This document shows, in pieces, positions 23,558 to 35,207 of a stretch of DNA of 64,000 nt. Every line of letters starts with the position of its first letter. The stretch's first letter is position 1. The DNA is taken from assembly GCF_000143415.4 (NCBI RefSeq), contig NW_003314292.1, positions 943,666-1,007,665 of the forward strand, read 5' to 3'. The position numbers and the translations under genes were made by a program. The stretch comes from Selaginella moellendorffii (lineage: Eukaryota > Streptophyta > Lycopodiopsida > Selaginellales > Selaginellaceae). Below the pieces are notes generated by a model. The model was not told the DNA's origin. It made no database searches and saw only the letters and a program-made list of their open reading frames with translations.

Positions 23558-23920
23558 ATTGTCATTATCCCACTTGTAAAATAAGGTTTCCAAACCTTTA
23601 TATAGTATATAAATATAACAAAATTCAACTGTATTGAGGCACATGCCATTTTATTTTAAACAAGGAAATGTCTACTCAATCACTTCTCCTCCCCCTACCA
23701 CTGCTTCACCTCTCTCTTCTCCTTGTCATCGTCGTCCAATTTATTTCCATCCTTTTAATATTGGCTCAGTTGCTCCGAGTCTAGGTGGAGCCCAAGTCCC
23801 CATTCAATCTTTACTTTCCCCTTATTAATAAAACAACTTCGTAGACTTCCAATAACATGCTGTAACACTTCTAGTATAATGCAAATCCTCTCAAAGAATT
23901 GTCTTTTAATATTAATACAA

Positions 23921-23940
23921 TGGCATGGAACCCCATGCCA
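23921..23940. repeat. 20-bp palindrome beyond gene L
   Basis: TGGCATGGAACCCCATGCCA, with 8-bp perfect arms, 36 bp downstream of the gene L stop. Other copies in the transposon are listed under the palindrome finding. Confidence 0.85.
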
Positions 23941-23975
23941 TAATAAGTTACATTTTTAAATAAATACATGCCATC

Positions 23976-26900
23976 TCAGACTGTTATTTTTTGCCTCCAA
24001 CGCCTATACAATAATCTTGGAATTTCATCACTCTCCACACTATCAGGATTTAAACCCAATAGTAATGCCATTTCTTCTCTAATACGTCCACGCTCATGTT
24101 CAGTGGTCGAAGAACCCATCCGGTTGAGCAGATTATGGAGATGCGGATAGTGCTTGGCTAGACAATATACATGCCATAAATGATGACCGGTGTCTGTCCG
24201 ATCAAATGGCTTCTGATATACCATTCCATCTGCCATTTGGTTGATTTCTGCAGCCACCTCCTGGACTGGCCGGTTCTCTATCACCATCGCTCCAAGCCGT
24301 TTTGCAAGGTCCCCCAGAACATACGGTTTCTTCTCCCTAGTTTCCATACTGCAAGAGATGGGGTGCACTGCATATGTGTGCGTGTTCACTGCAGTTTTAA
24401 TCGGCGAGTCATCGATGATGAGGATTTCACTTGACCTAGCAGTCCGGTTCATCACTACAGCCTCTGGCTTGACAAAGATGGGCTTGCTACCCCTCACATG
24501 GACCATAGTCAAGCAATCCTCCTGCGTTAGGAGAAAGTCAAATAGTAATATTACTCGCGTCTGATCGTGCATCATCTGTAGCAACGTTAATGCATTGTGG
24601 CGCATCATGGATATCCAAACTCCCAATTGCAAATTGAACCCGGCCCTCTGTTTTAAGTGTCGCATGGTCATTATTAGATCCCGCAGTTTCTCCCGTGTGA
24701 TTAATGTGAATCTGTCTCTTTTGACCAACTTGCGACCGAAGGCTTTGGAGGGTGCAATGATATTCGAGGACAAGCCACGCTCATGGGAGAAAAGGACACC
24801 GTTCAGATCAAAAATGATACAGTACCTTCGCCGTGACTCTAAAATGAAATGCGTCAGCATAAAAAATGGTACAAGTCAATTTTACCATCTACAATATTAG
24901 CAAATGGTGCTCCCGATGGTCGTTGAGAGGGTTTTGGTCGAGGAAACGTGAAGGGTGGAAATACTCTCCTCTGCAATGTGGGGTCAATCGCATCCGATGG
25001 CGTGTGGGCACATGCCATTTCAGCTGTAGACTCTGGTACAACTGGCTCAACAGTGGCATGGGGTGGTTCCGATGGCGTGTGATCACACGCCATTTCAGCT
25101 GGTGCCTCCGTTGGCAAAGTGGACATGACCGAACAGGCAGCAGGGGCGGTGTAGGGAGGTTCCAACGGCGTGTAGTCAGACGATTGGGCACACGTTGAGT
25201 CCGTTGGAAATGAGGATACGACCGGCTCGGCGGCTGGGGCGGCCTCATGTGGGTCCAATGGCGCCTGGTCACCATCAGTTGGATACGTGGACAAGATTGA
25301 CTCAGTGGTATGGGTAGCATCAAGTGGAGCGTGGTCAGCTTGCTTGGCGTTGATATGGATAGTAGCCTCCACCAGCTCTGATGACTCTTGCAGGCAAGTA
25401 GAGTCTACTGGCGGATCCATATGCATGTCCAAATATCTCCCTTCGATTGAGATGGTATCCTCCCGTGCTACTAAAAACAAACTCATTAGCACATTGAATC
25501 GACTATATTGTATTTACCATCAACTGCTACTGAGGAACTAGGACCGATATCACTTGGGCGCACTGCTGATTCTGAAGGATTGGACATACGTTTCGACCCT
25601 TGCTTGGCACTATCCTTCCTCGACACTAAAGGCTAGAGTTTGTAAATTCAACTGAATAATCTCTACTTACCATTTGCTCTGTGACCTACATGGACAATGT
25701 TAGAAATGGTAAAAGGTTAGGAATGGATGTACTATTATTTACCTGATGGTTTGTCTTGTATGACCTTCCTCCGCTGCTCTTTGGCCACCTCAGGCTGGCC
25801 ATCGTCGTCATCATCGTCGTCGTCGTTATTGTGATCGTCACCATTGTGAAGACCATCCAAGTCCTCTTCGTCCTCCTCTTCTTCGTCCTCCTCTTCTTTG
25901 TCCTCCTCTTCGTCCTTCTGCTCTTCCTGCTTATTATCTTTCTCTGGCTCCTCATCCCCCTCCTGCATTTCTTCCATAAGCTGCTCAGGCTGGATGGCTT
26001 GTTCATCCAGGACCATCTTGGGAAAATCATATGGCCGAGTCTCCATCTCAAAATACAAGACATCCATAGCCTGTTTTAGTGCGTGACCTAGGACCGTATC
26101 CTCACCCGACTGTCTTAACATGGTTTCTGCACGTTCTTGCACCCTTCGAAGACGACGAGATGAGAAAAACGTGGCCTTGACTTGAAAAGCATCCCTCATC
26201 CATTGTACCTCTCCATTGAGATTGGGGAAGGGGAGTCCGCCATAGGAATCTGAGTCAGGAGGTGGTGACTGCTTGCTTTCACTCAGCCCTTGATCTGCAA
26301 TGAATGGCATGAGCACACACGCCATAACCGCGAGGCATTACCTATCATCTTTTCGTTGCCCTTCTTCCTTTTCGAATCAAACGCCTCTAATCTCGACGAC
26401 TGTCCAACGTGCTTTCGCTTTTTATGACCACTGTCAGTTTGAGCTTGGCTGGTGCTTGCCTGTTTTGCCTTTGAAGAAGTGTCTCCTGCAAGGAATGGCA
26501 TGAGACCACACGCCATTGCAAATATAATTTGTACCTCCTTTTTTCCTATTGCTTGTCTGTTTGTCCTTCTTCGATGCGCCACCAGTGCGCTTTTCAGTCC
26601 TCGTGTCTGAATATTCACAACGATCTATAATCAAAATGGTGTGAGGCCTCACGTGACCTTACCTTGTGCAGGTTGTGAGCTCGGCCCAACATGGGTATCT
26701 TCAACAGTAGCTGTTAACACCGTTTCAGCATCTGGGGGTGGCCACGCTCCTGCATACAGAGCTTGTGAGATAACATTTAAACTTAAAGTGTGTACTCACC
26801 AGGTTCGCAGAGAGGATACTGTTCTTCTTTGGCAACTGTAATTATATGCTCCATTGAAGTCACCTCTTCAATGGAGTTTTTCACCGCAACACACGGGACA

Positions 26901-29375
26901 CCCTTGAGTAGTGCGGCTCGAAAGAATAGTCCGCCGCAGTTGTACTCGACAACGCATTTGCCCTTGGAGTCGGAAGCAGGTGACCCACCCGCTATTGCAT
27001 TGAAGACCCAGCTGAGCATTTCCCATGCTGCACCTGGAGCTTTCTTTGGATTCGAAAGCTCCATAGCCGTCTTCAGTTCCTCAGGCATGGGTAAATTGAC
27101 CTCCCTTAGATCAATTCGATTGGCCTTGTCGAACGAAGCTGGGAAGTCACTCCAGTCCCACTTTGCTGCAGGACCAATAACAAGGGCGAGTGTGAAGATG
27201 CGGACATTCGTCGGTATCTTCTTCTTAGCCATTATCCCATGGATCTCCCGCATCTCCTTGCCTTTCAACAGAGCCTTCACCTCGTTCAAAGCCTTCCAGA
27301 ACTTGTGATAGGATTCGGAGTCGTAGATCATATAGTGGACTGAAGATTCCACCTCCGCAAGTCCCACCATTAAGTCAATGATGGAGCTGACTTCGTCTAC
27401 ATGAGTGATCTCCTCATTTGTGAAGTCCATCACACAAAAGATGTTCTTGACCTGCTCATCTCCATGGGAAATGATGCTCCTCCACCTTTGATCCTCATCC
27501 GAATTCAAGTATACCCGGTAAGGTTCTCAATAGGCCTCTGCTGCGGGGTCGAGCTGTTTCTGAAGCCGACGGTCGACATCAATCTTAATGAAATTTGGAT
27601 ACTGATCCAACTTCTCAGCTTTACTTTTCGTGGCATCCCACAGCAGATCGATGAACTTGGGGGCCCCCTTCACGTACTCGTCGATGTCTTCATTTGACAA
27701 ATCCAGCGCTTCCATCATCTCTTGCGTGGTGTCGATGCTCACCCTCTCCATGGCCACTAGCTCGAAGATCCAATCCTTCAATAGTGCACGAGCTCTCAGA
27801 GTCGTGCACAAGTCCTCGTATGTCACAATATGGCCGGGAGTCATTTTGGTCTTGTTGAAGACTACCTCACCACGTAGAAGAGCATTAGCCACTGTCAGAA
27901 GGTTGTCGTCGTCTAGAGACTGCGAGAAACGCAAGGCGTTGAGCTTCAAATCATTTGGGCTTCCAGCCGTCTTCCACACCCATTGAGTTTGGCAACTCCC
28001 CGTCATGGTACCTCCTCAGCACATCTACCCATTTGTCAAAAACAACTTTTGTCGCGAGTAGAATGTTATGGATGCTGAGCGTGTCATTGACCCCCAGTGT
28101 TTTCGAGAGAAGACTCGAGAATTCCTGCAATGGAAATGGCGTGAGGCCACATGCTATGCCACATGCAATGAGGCTTACCTGCCAGGCGCTGGTTGCTAGT
28201 GCACGTCCTTGTCCTGGTTTTTGTGGCTTCTTCAATTGAACCCAGAGCTTCCGTGTTCGTGCCAATGTCTCGTGCAGACCCGATTTGTAGCACGTTTCTT
28301 GCTTGACATTCTGTGCGTGGGAGATGTATATGATAGATCAGAGGGGCGAGTTGCCTTTTATCAGGTGGACAACTCTTGTCTTGAAGACTTTCTTCACCTC
28401 CTCGCCCACCATAATATCCACAATTATCTCTTGCATCGCCAAGCTAGAATGCTGCCCGGAGACGGCATAGAACCGGATAATCTGATCGTCCAACACCTTC
28501 CTATTGATCAAGTCTGGAAACCTCGTCTCGCCCTTCATTGTTCGGTAGTAGGGGATCACGTCTACGATGTCGGGTGTTACTGGACTTGCCAGCATCTTTT
28601 GCTTCAGTTTCTCCACCCACTCATCAGATACTAGCCTGTGGTTGTATTTGCTTTGGATGTTGATACGGCTCACGTCGATTGTATATACTTTGTTGGAATA
28701 GTAACAAGTACTATTATCTGCGACGATTTTTTCTGCCTCTTCTTGCTCTTTCTGCTCTTTGCGGGTCTTCTTTTTGGTGGGTGTAGTGTTCGAACCCGAG
28801 GCAATGGCATCACCGAGTAGCTTCTTTTTTGGAGGAGAGTCGGACGTCGGCTTGAGCTTGACCACCCTTTTCTGCTTTGGGGTAGTTTCCAGATCGACCC
28901 CCTTCCCCTTCGCTTCGCGAACTGGAGGCACTCTCAATGGCTCAATGTTGGAATATAGTTTTTGAACATCGCCGTAGGTGAGGTCCGTGGATTCCATGTG
29001 ATCTTCATAGACCCGCAGCGTCTTTGAAATTGTGGGCCTCCTGGACAACCTCTCCCTAGCTCCCTCTAGGAATTCCTCATAGCCGCTGCCCCCCTCCGGG
29101 AAGCCGCTAGGATGTGCAAGGTGGATCTTGAAGGCAGACGCTGTCTCTACCACAAGTGCCAGTCCATATTCTTGCATGGAACTGCATGGAGTGTCTGTCA
29201 CTTGGATGAGGATCCCCATGCATTCTTTTCTCCCACCATCTGTGTTGTACAGCCTCAGATCCTCGCCTTCCATCCCGAAAGTCCAACTGGTGAGCTCCTC
29301 CCCCTTCTCTGCATCCACATTGACAGTGGCTGGAAGAAGAATGCAATTCCTCGCCTGTTCAGAAATGCACAACAA
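23976..29375 (-). CDS. Transposon gene L: ParB/Srx-like domain, acidic linker, HAD/NIF phosphatase domain
   Basis: One multi-exon gene on the minus strand. A Lys-rich segment is followed by a ParB/sulfiredoxin-like domain (YTIDVSRINIQ through AVSGQHSSLAMQEI, about 28,400-28,700), where GQHS stands at the GxHR position. A long unrecognised region (about 26,780-28,330) follows, then an acidic stretch of Asp/Glu runs (25,760-25,960), a Pro/Thr-rich part with TPSEPPHA-like repeats (24,900-25,400), and a C-terminal FCP1/NIF-type HAD domain (CIIFDLNGVLFSHERG; LIIDDSPIKTAVN). In motif I the second Asp is Asn, as in some plant relatives. Introns are about 45-55 nt and mostly phase 1. In-frame TGA codons at 28,338 and 27,527 and an extra A near 27,959 break this copy. 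The true start lies upstream of 29,375 and is not resolved. Its role in transposition is unknown. Confidence 0.7.
26295..26660. repeat. Three palindromes inside consecutive short introns of gene L
   Basis: Palindromes at 26,304-26,325, 26,495-26,516 and 26,636-26,657 each lie within a GT-AG intron of about 45-52 nt on the minus strand. Two of the introns end CATTGCAG or CCTTGCAG right after the palindrome. Splicing joins phase-1 codons (for example MI-D-QGLSE and KKG-G-DTSSK), which supports the intron calls. Confidence 0.75.
28125..28180 (-). other. Palindrome-bearing 54-nt intron of gene L
   Basis: On the minus strand GTAAGCCTC to CCATTGCAG encloses a palindrome (28,136-28,157) and separates ALATSAWQ from EFSSLLSKT. 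Its length is a multiple of three and it has no stop, so retention would also be tolerated. Confidence 0.6.
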
Positions 29376-32138
29376 TTAGAGCTGACAGATGAAAAGTTAG
29401 CAGCTGGAAATAACGTGAGGCCACACGCCATTCACCACTGCATTAGATGTCTTGAGGCTGCATCCTAAGATGGCGTGAGGATACACGCCATCTGTAACCG
29501 GACTGCACTCGAGAGCCCAATCGGTGCATGCCAATGTTGCTACTGAATGGCATGTGGCCTCATGCCATTTTCTACTTGGCCTAAAAGACTTACCATTTGA
29601 AGCCGAATGGAGGCGTGACAACCGGACTCGCTGGCAAATGTGCACTGTGTGTGCAGCGGATCGTAGCAGCAAGGCTACTTTGCAACTTACAGTTGGAGAG
29701 TGGCGCTGAAATCTCCCGGGACGCCAAGTGGGCTGCGTGTGGGTGGCGGAGTGGGCGGCGGAGTTGGCGGCGAAGTTACAAACTGGGTGTGTCTTGAAGT
29801 GGACGCCGATGCACACGAGCGCGATGCAAGCGCGAGTGTGATGCAAGCACGAGTGGACGCCGATGCACACGAGAAACCTGTAGAGAAGTGGGAGCGCGAG
29901 TGGGAGCGCGATGCGAGCGCGAGTGTGCAAGCGCGAGTACGAAGCAAAATGCAAAACCTAACCTCACACGCGCGAAATGTCACGACGGTTGGTAATCCCG
30001 CCACGTCATCATTCCTCGGACTTGGGCACCACCATTAATTTCTGGATCGGCGCACGCATGCGTGAAATCCAAAAGAAATTCGCAACGTCATCATTCCTCG
30101 GACTGCATGCACGCGAAATCCAAAAGAAAGATCATGATTGGGATATCATTTAATACCCTCGCTATATTTATACCATGCATGATTGGATATTCCAAAGCAT
30201 CTTGTATTTCCAAAAATGCCAAATGTTTAGCTAAATAAATTGTCAGAGGATTTAATGTGACGTTCAAGCATGTGGGCTCATGCAATTTTGATCCCAAAAA
30301 ATGCTCGGCGTCATCTGGCGTTATCTCTTGAATGGCGTGGGGCCGCATGCCATTTTCAGGAGCACATAGAAGTATATTCCTAGAATATTCTGACACGCGC
30401 GAGATTGTTTTGAGTTTCCTAGAGATCCAACCGTTAGATCGCAACTAGATTTTACAGAATGGTATACAATGTCCTTCTTGATGACCCTGCAAAGAAGCAT
30501 CTCGATCAGACACCACATGAGACCACACGAGCCTTACAATGTTTCAGGGGCATTTGCCATAGATCTGACCGTTATTTTGCTCCAAGATTCTACAGTTTGG
30601 TGTGCATTGACCTTTCCATCGACACTGCAAAGGGATATCACAATCAGATGCGGGATCACAAGAAACCAACTTCACTAACTCTGGTTTCACCAAGATCTAC
30701 GTAAGGAGTTATGAAATGAAAGGACCCTCTCTATTGAAATGTGTTTATGGTCCTAGGGGCATTGTGACATATCAAAGGATTTTGCATCAAGTTCTGTATT
30801 TGCATGTTTATCAAGTTACTGAATTGCTAAACCCTAAACCCTAAACCCTAAACATGTGGCAAATGCTGCGTGAAGAAAGATGCCCTTTCTGGGCAAATGC
30901 TGTAAGAGGCAGATGCCGAGCAGATGTATCTCAGGCTAGCGAAGGGGACAAACAAAAGCTGGCTATAAACATGACGGGATGCAAATAGATTACTAGGCTA
31001 GTCCTGCGAAAATCAAAAACCATAATTGAAAACATTGAAAATGCAAAAAGAAAGGTTTATAATATTTTTGAATTTTAAGCAACCAAAGGAATGTAAGTAG
31101 GGCATGTGTTTGTAAGTTTAAAAATGCCTCAACCACTTAAATTCCCAAGTAAATAAAGCTGTTTCTATTTTTGGTACAGGTAAACTTTATAGCGTGTGGG
31201 CTCATGCAATTTTGAACCCAAAAATGCACCAAAAAATGCTCGACTAGCATTATTCTTTGAATGGCGTGTGGCCTTATATTGCCATAAATGGACGTACACA
31301 CACAGCATAATTATTCCTTTACACGGCGAATAATCTTGGCGCGGATCGCTGACATGGCATGGCAAAGTTCGAATCACTGACATGGCACAGCTGGATCGAG
31401 GCAAGGACATGATGTGACAAAGTTCAACCTCCGACAGCAAAGTCTAGAAGCTACTCAGTTTGAAATTTGTCAGAGGAATCATAAGATCTGGTTTGTCAGA
31501 GGATTTGATGTGACGTTCAAGCGTGTGTTATTTTTGAATTCTCGAACTCATTCCTAGGTCTATCATTTTTGTGCGCCGTGTTCTTGGTTCCGCTGAGCGT
31601 AGTGAGCGCTGCTTGTGTAAGCGGCGTTGTGAGCTATGGTTTATGCGTCTACAAGCGGTTGCGGCATTGCGAGCGCCATTGCGAGCGGCAGTTTATGCGA
31701 GTGGCAGTTTGTGCGAGCGGCGCTACGAGCAGTTGCGGTGTTGCGAGCGGCGCTACGAGTAGTTGCGGTGTTGCGAGCGGCACTGTCTTTGGTGTGGCTA
31801 CCGCTTCCTCTTGATATTCGGCACTTGTGCTTCCTGGTATGTTCACCATGGAATGGTTTAGGACCACATTTAGAAATGGCATGAGGCCACATGCCATCTT
31901 GGGCCCTTGCAATTTCATGGCTAGCGTATTGTCATGTATGTTTTTACTTGCCTGCAGCTGTGTGTATATCAAGATGGCATGAGGGCTCATGCCAATTTTG
32001 TGAATGCGAAATTTCACGTGGGTGTCAATAACATGTTTGAATAATGGCATGTGGCCTCATGCTATTTGGTATGTTATGATTTAGGCCATTCTCCAATCAT
32101 TTTTTGTATGGTCTTAACTTCTTTTCTGCACTTTCAGA
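29376..32138. promoter_or_regulatory. Central divergent region between the two transposon genes
   Basis: This region should hold both promoters and the 5' exons. It contains palindromes at 29,409-29,432, 29,470-29,491, 29,547-29,568, 30,332-30,353, 31,261-31,285, 31,876-31,897, 31,974-31,996 and 32,044-32,065. It also has internally repeated blocks: CGTCATCATTCCTCGGACT at about 30,003 and 30,085, and GGGCTCATGCAATTTTGA at about 30,271 and 31,198. GCGAG-rich simple repeats lie at 29,800-29,960 and 31,590-31,790, and a telomere-type repeat lies near 30,830. ORFs through the GCGAG repeats are not credible genes. Confidence 0.5.
30826..30854. repeat. Interstitial plant telomere-type repeat
   Basis: About three and a half CTAAACC units of the TTTAGGG family. 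Such telo boxes are also known as promoter elements in plants, and this one lies between divergent genes. Confidence 0.85.
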
Positions 32139-35100
32139 ATGGCTTTCAGGGTTGGGGAAAAGGTTTACATTTTGAATGGTGGGAAGAGAGTTGCAAAAGG
32201 GACCCTTGTGTCTATGGATCGGAACTTTGTTATACACTGTCAAAGGCTTGGGGAAGGCAATGCTGCTGTATCAGTAGAGACTGTCTTCGATGGGAATGTG
32301 GTCGCTATTGAACGAGGAGAGATGGTCGTCGGGGTAAATGTTGTTGTTGCCTTGAAAAATCTGCAGAAGAAAGCAGATGTTGGGGACAGCGCAAGTGCGA
32401 CGCATGTTCCCTCCGTGGATCTTAAGAACCGTGCTACATGGATTCAGGCAAAGGTGTTTCTAAACAACCCCGAGGGGGAGGTGGTAGCTGAGGGCTTAGC
32501 CACAGTTGTCGATCCAAGAGATGCGGTTGCTAATCAAGAATTGGGCTGGGATGATATTGGAGTTGCGATTTTAGAGGTTGTTGACACAGAAGAAAACAGT
32601 CTGACTATTGGAAGCATTGTGCGGTGGAAATTGAGGCATTTAGTGTTTGAGAATGTGAAGGATTCACAATCAAACACCACTACAACTGATGACAGAACAT
32701 CTCTTCATGGGAAAAGAAAGTACACCTTCCTACAGCGCAGCCAAAGGGATCTGAGCAACGAACCGAAAAGGTAGAAAATGGCGATGGAGGTTCGAATGGT
32801 CTCGACAGTTGCTTGTTGCAAGAGGAGGTGCTGTCAACATGCTGATTGGGATGCTATTGAAGAGGAGAGAGCAAGATACAAGACATTGTCCTGGAAGGCA
32901 GCTCGCAATTTTGTGTATGAGGCATTACGGTCATCTGTTGATGCTTCAGAACATCAGGTGGGGGGCATGGTCTTCCAGAGGGGTTTGGTCTACATGAAGG
33001 CATGGAGAATCATTTATGGAGTCCCTCGAAGCACATTCTACAGAATCAAAACTGAGTTCGAGGAACAAAGGGTTCAACAGGCAGTCCATGGGAACGACGG
33101 TACGCACAAAACCAGGGGTCATGTTGTATATGGAGAGGCAATCTTCAAGAGGTTTGTCGAGACATGTAGCGAGCAGCAACCACATAAAACCCGCCTCTTG
33201 GAAGATGGAACACGAGACACCCAACGAGTTCTCCCTTCCATGTATACCAAGGGGGCCATATTGGAAGATGTGAATCGGGAACTCCAGAGTAATGGCTACA
33301 GGAAGCTGAGCCAATCTAGATTTAGTAGATTGTGGAGCAACAGGTTCAGGGATGTGAGTATAGGAAAGTACTCCAGCTTTTCAAAGTGTGATGAGTGCAC
33401 TGCTATCAAAATGGCTTTGTCGAAGAATTCTTGCAGCGCTCAAGAGTGAGAGACGTTGGTTAGAAGGCGGCTCGACCACAACATCGAGCAGAGAAGCTGC
33501 AGGACTGCATATTATCATAACAGGATTCTCTCCATGGAGAGACCTGACTCTTACCTCTGCATCATCCACGACAAAATGGACCAGAAAAAGACGTGCTTAC
33601 CTCGACTCAATCCTGCCCCCAAGGCAATCTCTTCATCCATGCAGCTGCCTGTGTCTCTGTTTGGCATAATCGCTCATGAGCATGGTGCCCAGAATTATGG
33701 GAACTTCTTTGTACCTTTATGGGGTGGCGGGGGTGCAAACATGATGATTGCGTCCCTAGCAAAACACTTAAGGTCTCTGCAAAGTGCGCAGACTGAGCTG
33801 AACGGCCAACCCTTGCATAAGGCCCTTGTCGATCGAACCCCATACAGGGTTCAGCTGGAGGAGGAGCAAAGGCTTGCAGTATCGCGTGGGGCCCCATGCC
33901 ATCCCAGTGAATATGTTGGCCGTCAGATTGTAGGGTTATCACGTGAGGCCTCATGCCATTCCAACGAGGCTGGTCGCCCGGTGAATGCACAGCCTCATCC
34001 AAACGAAGCAGAATCTCAAGGAAGTTCTTGCGGCCGATGTGGCCTTCCACCCCATCTTCTGCTCCAAACAGACAATGCTGGCAGTGAGAACAAAAACATG
34101 TACGTCTTCGCGTACTTGGCAATGCTTGTTGCCAAAGGCATATTTGAAACGGTTTCACTTGGCTTTCTCATGGTTGGGCACACTCATGAAGACGTTGATG
34201 CCATGTTCAGTCACCTGGCAGAGTCCCTCCGGCGATCCAATGTCCTCACCCTCCCACAACTCTACGATGAATTCCAAAATTGCATCAAAGGCACTGTTGA
34301 AGCTGCACTTGTGACAGAGGTTCCAGACTTTAAGGGGTTTGTAAGAGGCTACATCAGGGACGGATCCGAAACGCTGATTGGCCACTTCAAGCCTCTTCAG
34401 TTTCATTTCAGCATGCGTGACGGTGCTCCAGTGATGAGGTACAAGATGAGAGAATGGGACATAGTGTGGCTGCCAGTGGATGGCATTGAACTCTTCAAGA
34501 GAGATCCCATAACTGGGGAACCTATGATTCCTCAGGGTTCCCCACGGCCGATACACCCGGATGGACTCAAAGACCAGGAAAGTATAGTGGCCGGGATTAG
34601 ACAGCATATTGCCTTCTGGAAGAGGGGGTTGGTGTTTGGTGGAGAATCCTATTTTAAGAGGTGCAAGCCTTTGCTTGAATACTGGGAGAAGATTATATCT
34701 GCTATCCAAAATGGGCCGGTTGTATATGAAGAATTGGAAGAGTCCTTTTGGCCAGAACCCAGAGCACCAGATAGTAGCAGAAAAATGTCCTCTGGAAATG
34801 CAGTGACAGATAACGATGTTGAGGATCACTATTGTGGGCCGAGGAACAAGAAGCCGGATTCAGCATTCAATCCAGTACAGGTCTGCAAAGGAATGGTCGT
34901 GCTTGTCAGACCCAGTAATAAAAAACAAATGATATGGGTGGGGCGCTGCATCACTGATGCAGAGGAGGACGCGGAAACTAACTCCTTCAATGTAACTGTG
35001 GAGTGGTTCAAGCCAAGTTCCGGATATACGAAGGATTGCCTAGAAAAGAGATGGGTGCTGAATCCAAGGGATCCCAGCATGAGCATATCGGTGGATAATG

Positions 35101-35207
35101 TTGTGCATGGTTGGATGCGGAAGCAGAGTGCCACCATCACCTTGCCAGACCATGCAAGAGATGCAGCAAGAGCATTCATAACCCGGGTTCAAGGTGAGAT
35201 TCATTAA
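32139..35207 (+). CDS. Transposon gene R: DUF7869-like DDE-type transposase with N-terminal Transposase_23-like repeats
   Basis: Exon 1 (32,139-32,770) encodes two repeats resembling the Tnp1/En/Spm Transposase_23 domain (VYILNGGKRVAKGTLVSMD; VFLNNPEGEVVAEGLATVVD, ending IGSIVRWKLRHL). A 54-nt intron (32,771-32,824) joins it to exon 2. Exon 2 has a FSKCDEC zinc-like motif and the core IIHDKMDQKKTCLPR, LLLQTDNAGSENKN, GFLMVGHTHEDVDAMFS. This matches the DUF7869 pattern, with Asp residues spaced like a DDE/DDD nuclease. The total is about 1,000 codons. One in-frame TGA (33,447-33,449) interrupts an otherwise open frame and was probably CGA. Two palindromes lie inside the coding sequence (33,881-33,902 and 33,937-33,959), in a linker just before the TDN motif. 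It is presumably the enzyme that moves this transposon. Confidence 0.75.

Noticed and set aside
25756-26086. Plus-strand hydrophobic ORFs rich in Leu/Val/Phe
   Set aside because: Antisense of the Asp/Glu-rich part of gene L; no membrane protein is implied.
28290-28340. GC-AG intron after HLIK in gene L
   Set aside because: Straight reading in the same frame needs only one TGA to become CGA and continues naturally, so no intron is required.
25072-29568. CRISPR-like array of palindromic repeats
   Set aside because: The repeats are irregularly spaced, lie in exons and introns of a plant transposon, and have no uniform spacers.
29397-30038. Overlapping ORFs on both strands rich in Arg/Ala/Ser
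   Set aside because: They come from GCGAG-type simple repeats in the transposon control region and show no domain.
31560-31892. Ser/Ala/Cys-rich ORFs in several frames
   Set aside because: GCGAGCGGC-type simple repeat; open on both strands.
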